A stretch of DNA of 64,000 nucleotides, from NCBI GenBank assembly GCA_964614515.1, contig CAZTPJ010000003.1, positions 23,989-87,988 on the forward strand, read 5' to 3'. Below are positions 17,262 to 25,703 of this stretch, piece after piece. The position numbers and the translations under genes were made by a program. The number at the start of each line of letters is the position of its first letter. Position 1 is the stretch's first letter. Source of the DNA: CAZTPJ01 sp964614515. Lineage in GTDB: Bacteria; Planctomycetota; Phycisphaerae; Phycisphaerales; UBA1924. The notes beneath the pieces are model-generated. The model searched no databases and was not told where the DNA came from. It saw only the letters and a list, made by a program, of their open reading frames with translations.

Positions 17262-18328
17262 CCACGCTGGCCGCATGGTTGCATGATCTGTCGCCGTTCG
17301 CGGTGCAGTTGTGGCCGGGTTTTGGCCTGCGGTGGTATGGGTTGTCGTATGCGGTCGGGTTCTTGATTGCGTGGGTTGTGCTGCGGTGGTTGATTTCGCG
17401 CGGCGCAGCGCAGGTTCCAAAGGATCGTGCAGCCGACGCGATCATCTTGATGGCCATCGGCGCGGTGCTTGGCGGGCGACTGGGCTACGCCATCTTCTAT
17501 GAACCATCGCTGTTCTGGCGGTTCACCGGCTCAGTGCCGTACTGGCTACTGCTCGATCTGACCAAGGGTGGCATGTCATCGCACGGAGGGATCATCGGTG
17601 TCGTGCTCACCGCCTGGCGCGTCTCGCGCGGATTCAAGAACGAGGCGGGACAGCGCACCGGCCGGACTTCCTGGCTGCATGTGCTCGACTTGACCACATT
17701 GATGGCGCCCTTTGGCTTGTTTTTGGGCCGCATTGCGAACTTCATCAACGGCGAGTTGCTTGGTCGGATCGTGGCGATGCCCGGTGAGCCTGCGCCGTGG
17801 TGGGCCGTGAAGTTTCCGCAGGAAGTGTTGTCGGAACACGCCCCCCCCCTCACGCCGGAACAGGCGGCGAATCTCGACGACCTCATCGTTCGGTCCTCGC
17901 CGGCGGGCGAGATGTCGTACGTGCAGGCGTATGAGCGTTTGCTCGAGCGTGTGCAGCGCGGCGCGCCGGACCTGGCGCGTGAACTTGAGCCGCTCATCTC
18001 GGCGCGGCATCCGTCCCAGTTGTATCAGGCCGTCGCCGAGGGCATGATCGTCGGCGCGGTGGTGTGGATCATCGCGGCCAAGCCGCGCAAGCCGGGAATG
18101 CTCGGATGCTGGTTTCTCATCACATATGGCGTGACTCGCGTCATCACGGAACTGTGGCGACTTCCTGATGGGCATCTGGCCGTGCAGCGATTCGCGGGCC
18201 TGTCGCGCGGCCAGTGGCTCAGCGTGGGAATGGTGGTGCTGGGGGTGGTGATGTTGTGGCGACTGTCGCGGCGCCCGGGCGAGCGGGTCGGCGGGTGGTC
18301 GGTGAAGCGATCGACGCCTGCACCCTGA
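17258..18328 (+). CDS. lgt: Prolipoprotein diacylglyceryl transferase
   Basis: Lgt attaches diacylglycerol from phosphatidylglycerol to the lipobox Cys of prolipoproteins in the inner membrane. The 356-residue membrane protein shows FGLRWYGLSYAVGF, GGRLGYAIFYEP, GGMSSHGGIIGV (with the conserved SxHGG), the signature GRIANFINGELLGR, and ARHPSQLYQ. It is longer than the usual 260-290 residues because of an extra loop of about 60 residues between the signature and the HPSQLYQ segment. ATG 17258 overlaps the tatD stop. Its likely clients in this window include the lipoproteins at 637, 35797 and 56643. Confidence 0.95.
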   Translation: MTTLAAWLHDLSPFAVQLWPGFGLRWYGLSYAVGFLIAWVVLRWLISRGAAQVPKDRAADAIILMAIGAVLGGRLGYAIFYEPSLFWRFTGSVPYWLLLDLTKGGMSSHGGIIGVVLTAWRVSRGFKNEAGQRTGRTSWLHVLDLTTLMAPFGLFLGRIANFINGELLGRIVAMPGEPAPWWAVKFPQEVLSEHAPPLTPEQAANLDDLIVRSSPAGEMSYVQAYERLLERVQRGAPDLARELEPLISARHPSQLYQAVAEGMIVGAVVWIIAAKPRKPGMLGCWFLITYGVTRVITELWRLPDGHLAVQRFAGLSRGQWLSVGMVVLGVVMLWRLSRRPGERVGGWSVKRSTPAP

Positions 18329-18651
18329 CGCCGAATTGTTAATCCGGCGAAACCTTGCCGAGTCGGCCCCCGCGTTCGGGGGTGCGACCCTCCTGACAAT
18401 GGGGTGAACGCTTTACTGACTCCCCCGAGTCGTGCGTCGATGATCTGTGGCGTCCGCGACGCACCTCGCACCGCCGCCCAGGCCGCGAGGATACGCATTC
18501 GGCAAGACGTGAACCGCCGGGATGGATGCTGGGGCTTGTGGTTATCGGGTGAGTTCACGCGAACATTCGCGAGTTTGTCGGAGGGAGCAAGAGAGAACCG
18601 CCGCGTTCGGTACGGCGTGATGTTCGGCGGCAAGTTGGAGGGAGGGACGCG
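18329..18651. other. Intergenic stretch with two hairpins
   Basis: No gene is visible. Just after lgt there are two hairpins: CGCCG/CGGCG around an AT-rich loop (18330-18350) and CCCCCGC/GGGGG (about 18366-18382). Neither is followed by a T run, so they could end transcription only weakly. The rest shows nothing until the strong GGAGGGAGGG ribosome site of the next gene. Confidence 0.4.
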
Positions 18652-19437
18652 ATGTCATGTCAAGGGCTGACAACGGAGCAACTGACGCCATGCTCGGCGT
18701 GCATCGCGGCGAGGACCTCGCCAAGCGTCAAGGCTGTGAACGCGCATGTGTTCAGCGCTCTTCTGCGCAGCGCGCAGGAACCATTGACCGCGATTCTCGG
18801 TTATGCCGATCTCGCGCTCGACGGCGCGCCCTCACATGACGACGTTCGTGCATGTCTGGAGTCAATCCGAAGCAATGGGCAGCGCATGTATGATCTGCTC
18901 GCGGGAGCGATGGCGATCGCGGAACTCGATGAGTCGGAGGTCGCACCGGACCTGACGCCGTGGTCGCCGACGGAACTTTGCCGGGACGCGGTGGCCGAGA
19001 GCCGCGCGTGGGCCGAGGCTCTTCCCGTCTCGATCACGCTTGAGTGTGCGCCCGGCGTGGCCGAAACGATTCTCACCGATCCGCTTCGTCTGCGACGGCT
19101 GCTGCATGTCTTGCTGAAGCGAACGATGTGCTGCGCGCCCGGTTCGGACCTTCGCGTGACGATCGCGCCGCAAGCGGGGTGTCCATGCGGGCGCGGTGAA
19201 AGCACGATGATCTGCATCGCAACTGACGGGGGTTTGTGCCTGAAGCCAACCGAGGACGTCATTGGCGACAATCTGGCGGATGCGCTGGCGGAGTCGCTCG
19301 GGGCGCGGCTGGCGCGAAGCCGCAGCGGCTCACGATGTGATCTCTCGGTATGCCTGTGCAACGACGGATGCGAAGTTCGTCGAGTCGGGTATGAGGACAC
19401 CTGGTTGATTGATGGAGGCGAAAGGAGCAGCGCATGA
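18652..19437 (+). CDS. Degenerate histidine-kinase-like protein
   Basis: The 261-residue soluble protein keeps the shape of a histidine kinase core but not its active residues. Residues about 35-60 (LLRSAQEPLTAILGYADLAL) align with the DHp helix (SHEIRTPLTAILGYADLLL), yet the phosphate-accepting His-Glu reads Arg-Ser. The ATP-binding part starts at TDPLRLRRLLHVLL, where the N-box asparagines are missing, and the glycine-rich G boxes are not recognisable. The cysteine-rich N-terminus (MSCQGLTTEQLTPCSACIAA) is also unusual. It has a strong ribosome site and overlaps the next gene, a response regulator, by four bases, so it is maintained as part of a unit. It probably acts as a binding or scaffold partner and not as a kinase. 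Confidence 0.7.
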   Translation: MSCQGLTTEQLTPCSACIAARTSPSVKAVNAHVFSALLRSAQEPLTAILGYADLALDGAPSHDDVRACLESIRSNGQRMYDLLAGAMAIAELDESEVAPDLTPWSPTELCRDAVAESRAWAEALPVSITLECAPGVAETILTDPLRLRRLLHVLLKRTMCCAPGSDLRVTIAPQAGCPCGRGESTMICIATDGGLCLKPTEDVIGDNLADALAESLGARLARSRSGSRCDLSVCLCNDGCEVRRVGYEDTWLIDGGERSSA

Positions 19438-21257
19438 CCCGCGTCATGATCGTGGATCCTTCACCCCAGAGTCGTGGTTCGCTCGCGTCGGCGATGAAGC
19501 AGGTCGGGTGGGACGTGATCGTCGCCGGTGGCGGCGCGGAGGCCGTGGCGTCGGCGAAAGCCTCGCGCCCGGAACTCGTGCTTCTGGATCACGATCTGAA
19601 GGACATGGATTCGCTGGCGGTGCTGAGCGCGATTGTGGCGGAGTTGGGGCAGGGCGGCGTGCGCATCGCGATGATGTCGCGCATGGCGCAGAAGGACCGT
19701 GTGGTCAAGGCGATCAAGGCCGGGGCGTGCGACTACCTGGTGCGGGCCGTCGGGGAGGAAGCCCGCATCATCAAGCGCCTCGCGGCACAGGCGAGACTGA
19801 GCGGCGTGCGACCGCGCGGCGGGTGTGACGGCGAATCGACGCCTTCGCGGGAAGACACAATGCACGCGGGGGTGCTCCTCGCGTCTGCGGGCGCGGCGAC
19901 GATCGGCGACATCACCCCGGGGAAGGCGCGTGAAGTCCTCAAGTCGCTCAAGCCGCTCATCGGCAAGTCCGCATTGCTCGATCGCATCGACAAATCCACC
20001 GAACTTCGGGCGCTGTCGCCGACGGTCAAGCAGGTGCTGGCGATGACCCTGCAAACGAGCGTCTCGACCGAGGAACTGGCGAAGGTCATCAAGCGCGACC
20101 AGGCCATCGCGATCAAGATCCTGCGCATCGCCAACTCGGCGTTGTATGCCCACGGCGACCGCGTGGACACCATTCACAAGGCCATCATGCGCATCGGCAC
20201 AGAGCAGATTCGCCAGGCCGTGCTCAACATTGCCGTCGTCGATCACTTCGGAGGTTCGACGGCCGGCGGGCGGATGCGATCGGACTGGTTCTGGGAGCAC
20301 TCGATCGGCTGCGGCCTGCTGGCGGCGGCGATCGCGCGGCTCCGCGGACAGAAGCCCGAAGCGGTGGACGCGATGTTTACGGCCGGGCTGTTGCACGACA
20401 TCGGGCGGATGATTCTCGCGGAGACGCTTGGCGAGATGTATACGCGTGTGTTCGAGTGGTCGCGTCGGCTCGGGCTGCCGCTTGAGATCGTTGAAATGCG
20501 TCTACTGGGCGTGGATCACGCGGACCTTGCGGAACGTGTGCTTCGAGCCTGGAAGTTCCCGCCGGACCTGTTCGTGCCGATCGCGCTGCATCACCTGAGC
20601 GTCGCGAATATTCGCGCCCACGCGCCGTCGCGCGTTGAGGATGCGGCGACGATCGCGTTGGCCAATCGGCTCGCACACGCGATGGCGGTGGGCACCAGCG
20701 GCAACGACGCGATCTACGATCTCGATGAGTTCATCGCGGCGCTGGACCTTGATGCGTACGCGGTGCTTGAGGTCGCCCAGCGCCTGCCGGATCAGGCCGC
20801 GGACCTGCGACTGGCGATGCTCACGCACACCAACGAGCAGCCGTCGGAGTCGGTGATTGACGGGCTGCGCCATCGCCTGGGCGAGGTGCGCCCGCTGTTT
20901 GTGCAGACCTCGCCGCAGGGCGTCGATGCCCTTCGGTTGTTCTGCGAGCGCGTCTGGCCTGGCGATCAGACGCAGGCGCCGAATGTCGCCATGGTCACGG
21001 TGCATAGCGACGCGGAGTGCGCGGCGGCCCTTGCACGAATCGCGCAGGATGAGTCCGCCGCGGGATGTGAACGATTGCCCGTGCTTGTCATCTCGCCGAA
21101 CGGAAAACTTGGGTTTGACGAAAACGCCCTGGCCGGGCGTCGCGCGGTGAGAATGGCCTCACCCCTGGAAGTTCATCGCTTCATCGACGCGCTCGCCACG
21201 CTCCTGGCCCCTGAACCGGCGGCCGTGGCGGAATCGTCCCCGGCCATCGCGGCCTGA
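19434..21257 (+). CDS. Response regulator receiver-HDOD protein
   Basis: The 607-residue protein has an N-terminal receiver domain (about residues 1-120) with the phospho-acceptor in LVLLDHDLKDMDSL, a Ser in the switch position (MMSRM), and Arg where the conserved Lys is expected (CDYLVRAV). An HDOD domain follows (about 185-390): TVKQVLAMTLQTSVSTEELAKVI, RIANSALY, and HSIGCGLLAAAIA with AGLLHDIGRMIL. HDOD domains resemble HD phosphodiesterases but usually lack their metal site and act in signalling. The C-terminal 200 residues have no known motif; the end looks like a second, receiver-like segment (NVAMVTVHSDAE, PVLVISPNGKLG). It starts inside the stop of the pseudo-kinase gene (ATGA), so both are coexpressed. 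Confidence 0.85.
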   Translation: MTRVMIVDPSPQSRGSLASAMKQVGWDVIVAGGGAEAVASAKASRPELVLLDHDLKDMDSLAVLSAIVAELGQGGVRIAMMSRMAQKDRVVKAIKAGACDYLVRAVGEEARIIKRLAAQARLSGVRPRGGCDGESTPSREDTMHAGVLLASAGAATIGDITPGKAREVLKSLKPLIGKSALLDRIDKSTELRALSPTVKQVLAMTLQTSVSTEELAKVIKRDQAIAIKILRIANSALYAHGDRVDTIHKAIMRIGTEQIRQAVLNIAVVDHFGGSTAGGRMRSDWFWEHSIGCGLLAAAIARLRGQKPEAVDAMFTAGLLHDIGRMILAETLGEMYTRVFEWSRRLGLPLEIVEMRLLGVDHADLAERVLRAWKFPPDLFVPIALHHLSVANIRAHAPSRVEDAATIALANRLAHAMAVGTSGNDAIYDLDEFIAALDLDAYAVLEVAQRLPDQAADLRLAMLTHTNEQPSESVIDGLRHRLGEVRPLFVQTSPQGVDALRLFCERVWPGDQTQAPNVAMVTVHSDAECAAALARIAQDESAAGCERLPVLVISPNGKLGFDENALAGRRAVRMASPLEVHRFIDALATLLAPEPAAVAESSPAIAA

Positions 21258-21278
21258 CCCCGGAACCCCGCCCACATG

Positions 21279-21318
21279 CCTCCCGGAATGTGGTATGATG
21301 ACCATACCACCCGGGAGG
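21279..21318 (+). promoter_or_regulatory. Hairpin covering the ribosome site of the FG-GAP gene
   Basis: CCTCCCGG (21279-21286) pairs with CCGGGAGG (21311-21318) and GTGGTATG (21290-21297) with CATACCAC (21303-21310), around loop ATGAC and with one three-base bulge (AAT). The 3' arm contains the GGGAGG ribosome site for the ATG at 21327, so the RNA fold would hide it. The inner palindrome could instead bind a protein on DNA. Confidence 0.65.
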
Positions 21319-21326
21319 ATTTTCAC

Positions 21327-23048
21327 ATGACAACCGCAGCAAGTTCGCTTTGCACGGTGATCGCTTTGCTGCTCGCAAGCGCGGGTCTGGCGGAAGCGCA
21401 GCCTGACGGTGCCCTGGTATATGTCGAAGCCAACCACGGCCTGTCGCAGCCGCGATGGGAGGGCGGGCGATCGGCCCTCGTGCTGGCTGACATCAACCGC
21501 GATGGGTTCATCGACATTCTCACCGTCGGCGATCACGGCTCGCCATTTATCAACACGAACATGGCCGGAATCACCGTCTGGTTCGGCGATGGTAATGGAA
21601 GCTGGAGCGCGTATCAGACGGGCAACTTCGGCTATGGCGGCCTTGATGTCGCCGATGCCAACAACGACGGCCTGCTTGATGTAGCCTATGGCATTCATCA
21701 CAACTACTCAACCAATGACTTCGGCGATCAAGTGCTGGAAGTCGCTCTCGGCGATGGCACGGGCCGGAATTGGACGCCGTGGGATCAGGGTCTCGGTCAC
21801 GATGGTCAGACTTGGGGCATGTTTGGTACGGCCTTTCTCGACTTTGATGGTGATGGCTGGCTTGATGTCGCGTCGGTGTCCTTCGGGTGTTGCGACGGCG
21901 TGCATGTGTACCGCAACAATCGCGATGGCACATGGCGCCGCGAATGGGGCTTTCTCGGCGGAAACTCCGCGATGGATGTTTCCGTTGGGGACATTGATCG
22001 CGATGGCTATCCGGACTTCGCCGTCGCGCATCAGAATGGCACGGTGTATGCCAACAACGGCGGCGGCGGGCACTTCACCGTTGCGGATCTGGGTCTGTCG
22101 CCGATTGGTCTGCTCGGGCGGCGCGGCCCGTGGCTGGCGGATGTTGATGGCGATGGCTATGACGACTTGTCGATGGTGAACTCCAACGGCGGTGTCGAGT
22201 TCTATCGACGGCTCGCGGGGCCGTGGGTGCTGTCGAGCGCGGGGCTTCCGGCCGTGGGCGGATATTCCGTCACCCGTCTGGTGGACATGGATGGAGATGG
22301 GCTTCTCGATCTGGTCGCCTTCGGTGCCGGCACGCTCACGATCTGGAAGGGCGACGGCGGCGGCACATGGACCCACATTCACGAGTTCAATGTTCCCGCG
22401 CCGGGAACCTATTCCGCGATCGCCATCGCGGACATTGATCGCTCGGGACAGCCGGACATCGCGCTAGTCAGTCGGCGGCAGACGGGCACGTTTTCATCGG
22501 TGAATGAACTTCGCGTGTTCCGCGAAGCAACGGCCGCGTCGGAACTTTCCATTCGCATCACGTCGCCGACGGTGAATCAGGTGATTCGCGGCGAGGGCGG
22601 GACGATGTTTGACTGGATCACGGAGGTTCCCGGCGGCGTGCCGTCGCGCGTGCGGCTGGAGTTGTCGCCCGATGGGCCGAGTGGGCCGTGGACGATCATC
22701 GCCGATGACCTGCCCGATGTCGGACGGCATCAGATGATTCTGCCGCTGTATCGTGAGAGCGATGAAGCGCATCTTCGCGCGACGGTGTATGCGGGTGTGG
22801 AAGCGGCATCGGACGTGGTTGGGCCGCTCCTGATTCGCACGAGTACGCCGTGTTATGCGGATTGCGACTGGTTCCTGGGCATGGCCGCGTTGGATGTTTT
22901 TGACTTCCTCTGCTTCGGCAATCTCTTCAATCAACAACGTCCATATGCCTGCAACTGCGACATCAGCACTGGTCTGAACGTGTGCGATATCTTTGACTTC
23001 TTGTGCTTTGGCAATGAGTTCGCGTTCCCCGCGCCGGCGTGCCCGTGA
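21327..23048 (+). CDS. Secreted FG-GAP/VCBS repeat protein with GC-type dockerin tail
   Basis: The 573-residue protein begins with a signal peptide (SSLCTVIALLLASAGLAEAQ). Residues about 50-400 hold at least six repeats of the DxNxDGxxD type (ADINRDGFIDI, ADANNDGLLDV, DFDGDGWLDV, DIDRDGYPDF, DVDGDGYDDL, DMDGDGLLDL), the Ca-binding loops of an FG-GAP/VCBS beta-propeller. A beta-domain (about 410-500) precedes the dockerin tail: CYADCDWFLGM, DVFDFLCFGN, DIFDFLCFGN, final CP. The start at 21327 has a GGGAGGA ribosome site, itself in a hairpin. Probably a surface or extracellular binding protein. Confidence 0.88.
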   Translation: MTTAASSLCTVIALLLASAGLAEAQPDGALVYVEANHGLSQPRWEGGRSALVLADINRDGFIDILTVGDHGSPFINTNMAGITVWFGDGNGSWSAYQTGNFGYGGLDVADANNDGLLDVAYGIHHNYSTNDFGDQVLEVALGDGTGRNWTPWDQGLGHDGQTWGMFGTAFLDFDGDGWLDVASVSFGCCDGVHVYRNNRDGTWRREWGFLGGNSAMDVSVGDIDRDGYPDFAVAHQNGTVYANNGGGGHFTVADLGLSPIGLLGRRGPWLADVDGDGYDDLSMVNSNGGVEFYRRLAGPWVLSSAGLPAVGGYSVTRLVDMDGDGLLDLVAFGAGTLTIWKGDGGGTWTHIHEFNVPAPGTYSAIAIADIDRSGQPDIALVSRRQTGTFSSVNELRVFREATAASELSIRITSPTVNQVIRGEGGTMFDWITEVPGGVPSRVRLELSPDGPSGPWTIIADDLPDVGRHQMILPLYRESDEAHLRATVYAGVEAASDVVGPLLIRTSTPCYADCDWFLGMAALDVFDFLCFGNLFNQQRPYACNCDISTGLNVCDIFDFLCFGNEFAFPAPACP

Positions 23049-23081
23049 GCGGGATCAGAACGTCGCAGGTTCAAGAGAGTT

Positions 23082-23180
23082 GTACGCAGAGATCGCAAAG
23101 ATCGCGCAGAGTTCACGGAGAACAAGACCTCAGTGTCTCTGCTCCGCGGCCTCTGCGAATTCTTCGCGATCTCTGCGTAC
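23082..23180. repeat. 99-bp inverted-repeat element, family F
   Basis: GTACGCAGAGATCGC (23082-23096) is repeated exactly in inverted form at 23166-23180, enclosing a long imperfect palindrome. It sits between two convergent genes and may end transcription in both directions. Relatives lie at 8848-9080 and 33640-33746. Confidence 0.7.
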
Positions 23181-23206
23181 TTTCTTCATCGTGCGCGGCA
23201 CACCGA

Positions 23207-24529
23207 TCACGCGCCCCAGACGTTGGCCGTCTTGCCGTGGTCCTGGCTCTCGATCGGTCGCGGCGCGAAGTGCTCATCGCGCCAACTCTGCGGATAGTTC
23301 GCGTCGTCAAAATCCAGCGCGGCCTTGGTCGGGAACAGCGGGCGGAACGTGTCGCACATCACCGCGAGTTCGTTGGTGAACTTCGCGCCGAGGCTCTTCT
23401 CGACCGTGCCCGGGTGCGGGCCGTGCGGAATGCCCTGCGGATGCAGCGAGATCGAGCCGACTTCGATCCCCCGCCGCGCCTTGTAGTTGCCCTCGACGTA
23501 ATACAACACTTCATCGGAGTCGATGTTCGAGTGGTTGTACGGCACGGGAATGGCCTCGGGATGCCAGTCCAACATGCGCGGGCAGAACGAACAGATGACG
23601 AAGTTGTGCGCCTCGAACGTCTGATGAATCGGCGGCGGCATGTGCAGTTTGCCGGTGATGGGCATGAAGTCGTCGATGTTGAAGATGTACGGGTAATAGC
23701 AGCCGTCCCAGCCGACGACATCGAGCGGGTGATACGGATAGACATACGAATGCACGAGGTTGCGGGCCTTGATGCGCACCTCAAACTCGCCGGCCTCATC
23801 AAACGTGAGGGGCAGTTCCGGCACGCGAAGGTCGCGTTCGCAATACGGCGAGTGTTCGAGAAACTGCGATGTCTTCTTGCTGATGTATCGCGGGGGGGGG
23901 AGGATGTGCGAGCCGTTGGCCGTCTCGATGCACAGGAACTTGCCAAATGGCATGTCGGCGGGGGGCACGCGCTGGGCCGAGACATCGCCGTTGGCCGAGA
24001 CATCCGACGCGACGGCGCTGATGCGATTGGCCGCGGATTGCAGCGGTTCAAACTCCATGCGATACACCACGCCCTTGGGAATGATGATGTAGTCGCGCGG
24101 CCCGAACTTGAGCGTGCCAAACGTGGAGTACAACGTACCCGAGCCGAAATGGATGAACAGGCATTCATCGCCCTGGCCGTTCTTGTAGTGATACGTCATC
24201 TGTTCCTTGGGCACGCAGACGGACATTTCGCAGTCGGCGTTTCCGAAGAGGATGACGCGCCCTGTGACGGGATCGCCGTGGGGCTTCATGGGCGCGGTCT
24301 TGAGGTGGCGCATGCGCATCACCTCCTGCTCGACATACTCGGGCGTGGTGGAATACAGCCGCTTCCACCCCGTCACCTGCGTGGGCGGGTGAATGTGATA
24401 CATCGTCGATGTCGGGCCGACAAACCCCTCGGTCCCGAAGAGTTCCTCGGAATACAGCCGACCATCGGGGCGGCGAAACTGCGTGTGGCGATGCTTGGGC
24501 AGCGAACCGAGTTTGAAGTAGTAAGGCAT
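23207..24529 (-). CDS. hmgA: Homogentisate 1,2-dioxygenase family protein
   Basis: The enzyme opens the aromatic ring of homogentisate to maleylacetoacetate in tyrosine breakdown. The 440-residue protein begins PYYFKLGSLPKHRHTQFRR and contains EELFGTEGF, LLxYHI-like MYHIHPP, NSN-like HSNIDSDEVLYYVEGNY, and HPQGIPHGPHPG, which supply His and Glu ligands for the ferrous iron of the cupin site. The start at 24529 has AGGAG upstream. No other tyrosine-pathway gene (maleylacetoacetate isomerase, fumarylacetoacetase, 4-HPPD) is near, so the substrate is inferred from family alone; related cupin dioxygenases exist. Confidence 0.85.
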   Translation of the reverse strand: MPYYFKLGSLPKHRHTQFRRPDGRLYSEELFGTEGFVGPTSTMYHIHPPTQVTGWKRLYSTTPEYVEQEVMRMRHLKTAPMKPHGDPVTGRVILFGNADCEMSVCVPKEQMTYHYKNGQGDECLFIHFGSGTLYSTFGTLKFGPRDYIIIPKGVVYRMEFEPLQSAANRISAVASDVSANGDVSAQRVPPADMPFGKFLCIETANGSHILPPPRYISKKTSQFLEHSPYCERDLRVPELPLTFDEAGEFEVRIKARNLVHSYVYPYHPLDVVGWDGCYYPYIFNIDDFMPITGKLHMPPPIHQTFEAHNFVICSFCPRMLDWHPEAIPVPYNHSNIDSDEVLYYVEGNYKARRGIEVGSISLHPQGIPHGPHPGTVEKSLGAKFTNELAVMCDTFRPLFPTKAALDFDDANYPQSWRDEHFAPRPIESQDHGKTANVWGA

Positions 24530-24613
24530 ATGGGGTCTCCTGTGCGCGTCGAGAGGCTTGAACAGGCGTCCTTCCCCGTTCCCTGTCACTCACTTGGAAT
24601 CATACGCGCCGGG

Positions 24614-25429
24614 TCACGGCCGCAGGCCGCGCTCGACCTTCTCCCGCAGTTCGAGGGCCATCTCCCCTCGATCGCCGGATTCATCGAGCCATCGCAAGTG
24701 TTCTTGTCGGGCCTGCCCGGCGTCGCTGACGGCCATCGCCAGCAGCGCCATGCGCATGGCCGTGGGCTGGGCATCGAGCGACGATGCGAAGTCCGCAACC
24801 TGCGCGGCCTCGGCATCTCGCCCGCCAGCGAGCAGCGCGGCGTAGACCGTTGCGCAGCGATCGCGAAAATACGCGGCGGCAACCTCGGCCGCACGCTGCG
24901 GCGACCAGCCCAGCGCGGGCGATTCCGCCTGACGCAGAAAGCCCTGCACGTTGGCGTGCAGGCCGCGCACGGCCATGACCGGATCGGGGAACCACTTCGC
25001 CAGATCGGCCCATCGTCCGGCCTCGCGCAGGATTTGTGTGAACAACCCGCGCAGCGGAAACATCACGGCCAGGGATCGCGGGTCGGATTCCATTCGCAGC
25101 AGCCACTCGATCGTTCGGCCGGAGTCGCCAAGCACGATGTTGAGTCCGGCCCAGTCGCGCACGAGATCGAGATCGCCCGGCGGCGGTCCCTCCGCCCCCC
25201 CCGCCGAATCGCGCCACCGCGCGACGCGCCGACGCATCGCGTCGCTCTCTCGCATCAGCCGCGCAAGCAACCCGGCCAGCAGCGCTGCACGTCCGCCGCG
25301 GAGCATCCCGCCCGACGCACCCAGATCTTCCCAGAGCGATTCCACCAGATCGCCGGCCGCGTCGAGCAGGCCATCGTCGATCATGCCCCGAATCGCCCCG
25401 TGGCGTTCACGATACTCTGCGAACTCCAT
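24614..25429 (-). CDS. Hypothetical helical protein
   Basis: I do not recognise this 271-residue protein. It is soluble, rich in Ala, Leu, Arg and Glu, and predicted helical throughout, with repeating segments such as LLDAAGDLVESLWEDLG and AAEVAAAYFRDRCATVYAALLAGG that could be TPR-like helical pairs. No signal peptide, metal site or catalytic motif is visible. ATG 25429 is the only plausible start. It lies upstream of hmgA on the same strand with an 84-base gap, so cotranscription is possible. Confidence 0.6.
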   Translation of the reverse strand: MEFAEYRERHGAIRGMIDDGLLDAAGDLVESLWEDLGASGGMLRGGRAALLAGLLARLMRESDAMRRRVARWRDSAGGAEGPPPGDLDLVRDWAGLNIVLGDSGRTIEWLLRMESDPRSLAVMFPLRGLFTQILREAGRWADLAKWFPDPVMAVRGLHANVQGFLRQAESPALGWSPQRAAEVAAAYFRDRCATVYAALLAGGRDAEAAQVADFASSLDAQPTAMRMALLAMAVSDAGQARQEHLRWLDESGDRGEMALELREKVERGLRP

Positions 25430-25461
25430 GATGGGACACTATGCGCGCCATCGCGTGGCAT

Positions 25462-25620
25462 GGGCAAGGCGCTTCGCCTTGCCCGTGCGAGAGTTCAAGC
25501 GCGACTGTGCATCAATCGAGCGCCAGACAGGCATGCACCCGAGGCGCGTGGCATGGGCAAGGCGCTTCGCCTTGCCCGTGTCACACGCACGCCCGCACGG
25601 GCAAGCCTGCTGGCTTGCCC
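25462..25620. repeat. Three copies of dispersed hairpin, family B
   Basis: Perfect hairpins lie at 25462-25484 and 25555-25577 (GGGCAAGGCG, loop CTT, CGCCTTGCCC) and 25599-25620 (GGGCAAGCC/GGCTTGCCC), all in the context GCATGGGC and GCCCGTG or reverse. Further copies are at 48011, 48157, 53937 and 54084. They fill the gap between two minus-strand genes. Confidence 0.75.
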
Positions 25621-25633
25621 ATGCCACGCGGCG

Positions 25634-25668
25634 CAAGAAAACGCGCCGGGATGCAGAGTCCCGGCGCG
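25634..25668 (-). terminator. Rho-independent terminator
   Basis: On the minus strand a 9-bp GC stem (CGCGCCGGG/CCCGGCGCG, loop of nine) is followed by GTTTTCTT. It lies 36 bases beyond the stop of the propeller gene at 25704. Confidence 0.8.
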
Positions 25669-25703
25669 AAGGCAGTCATCAGATGATGTCGAACGCTCTT
25701 CGC

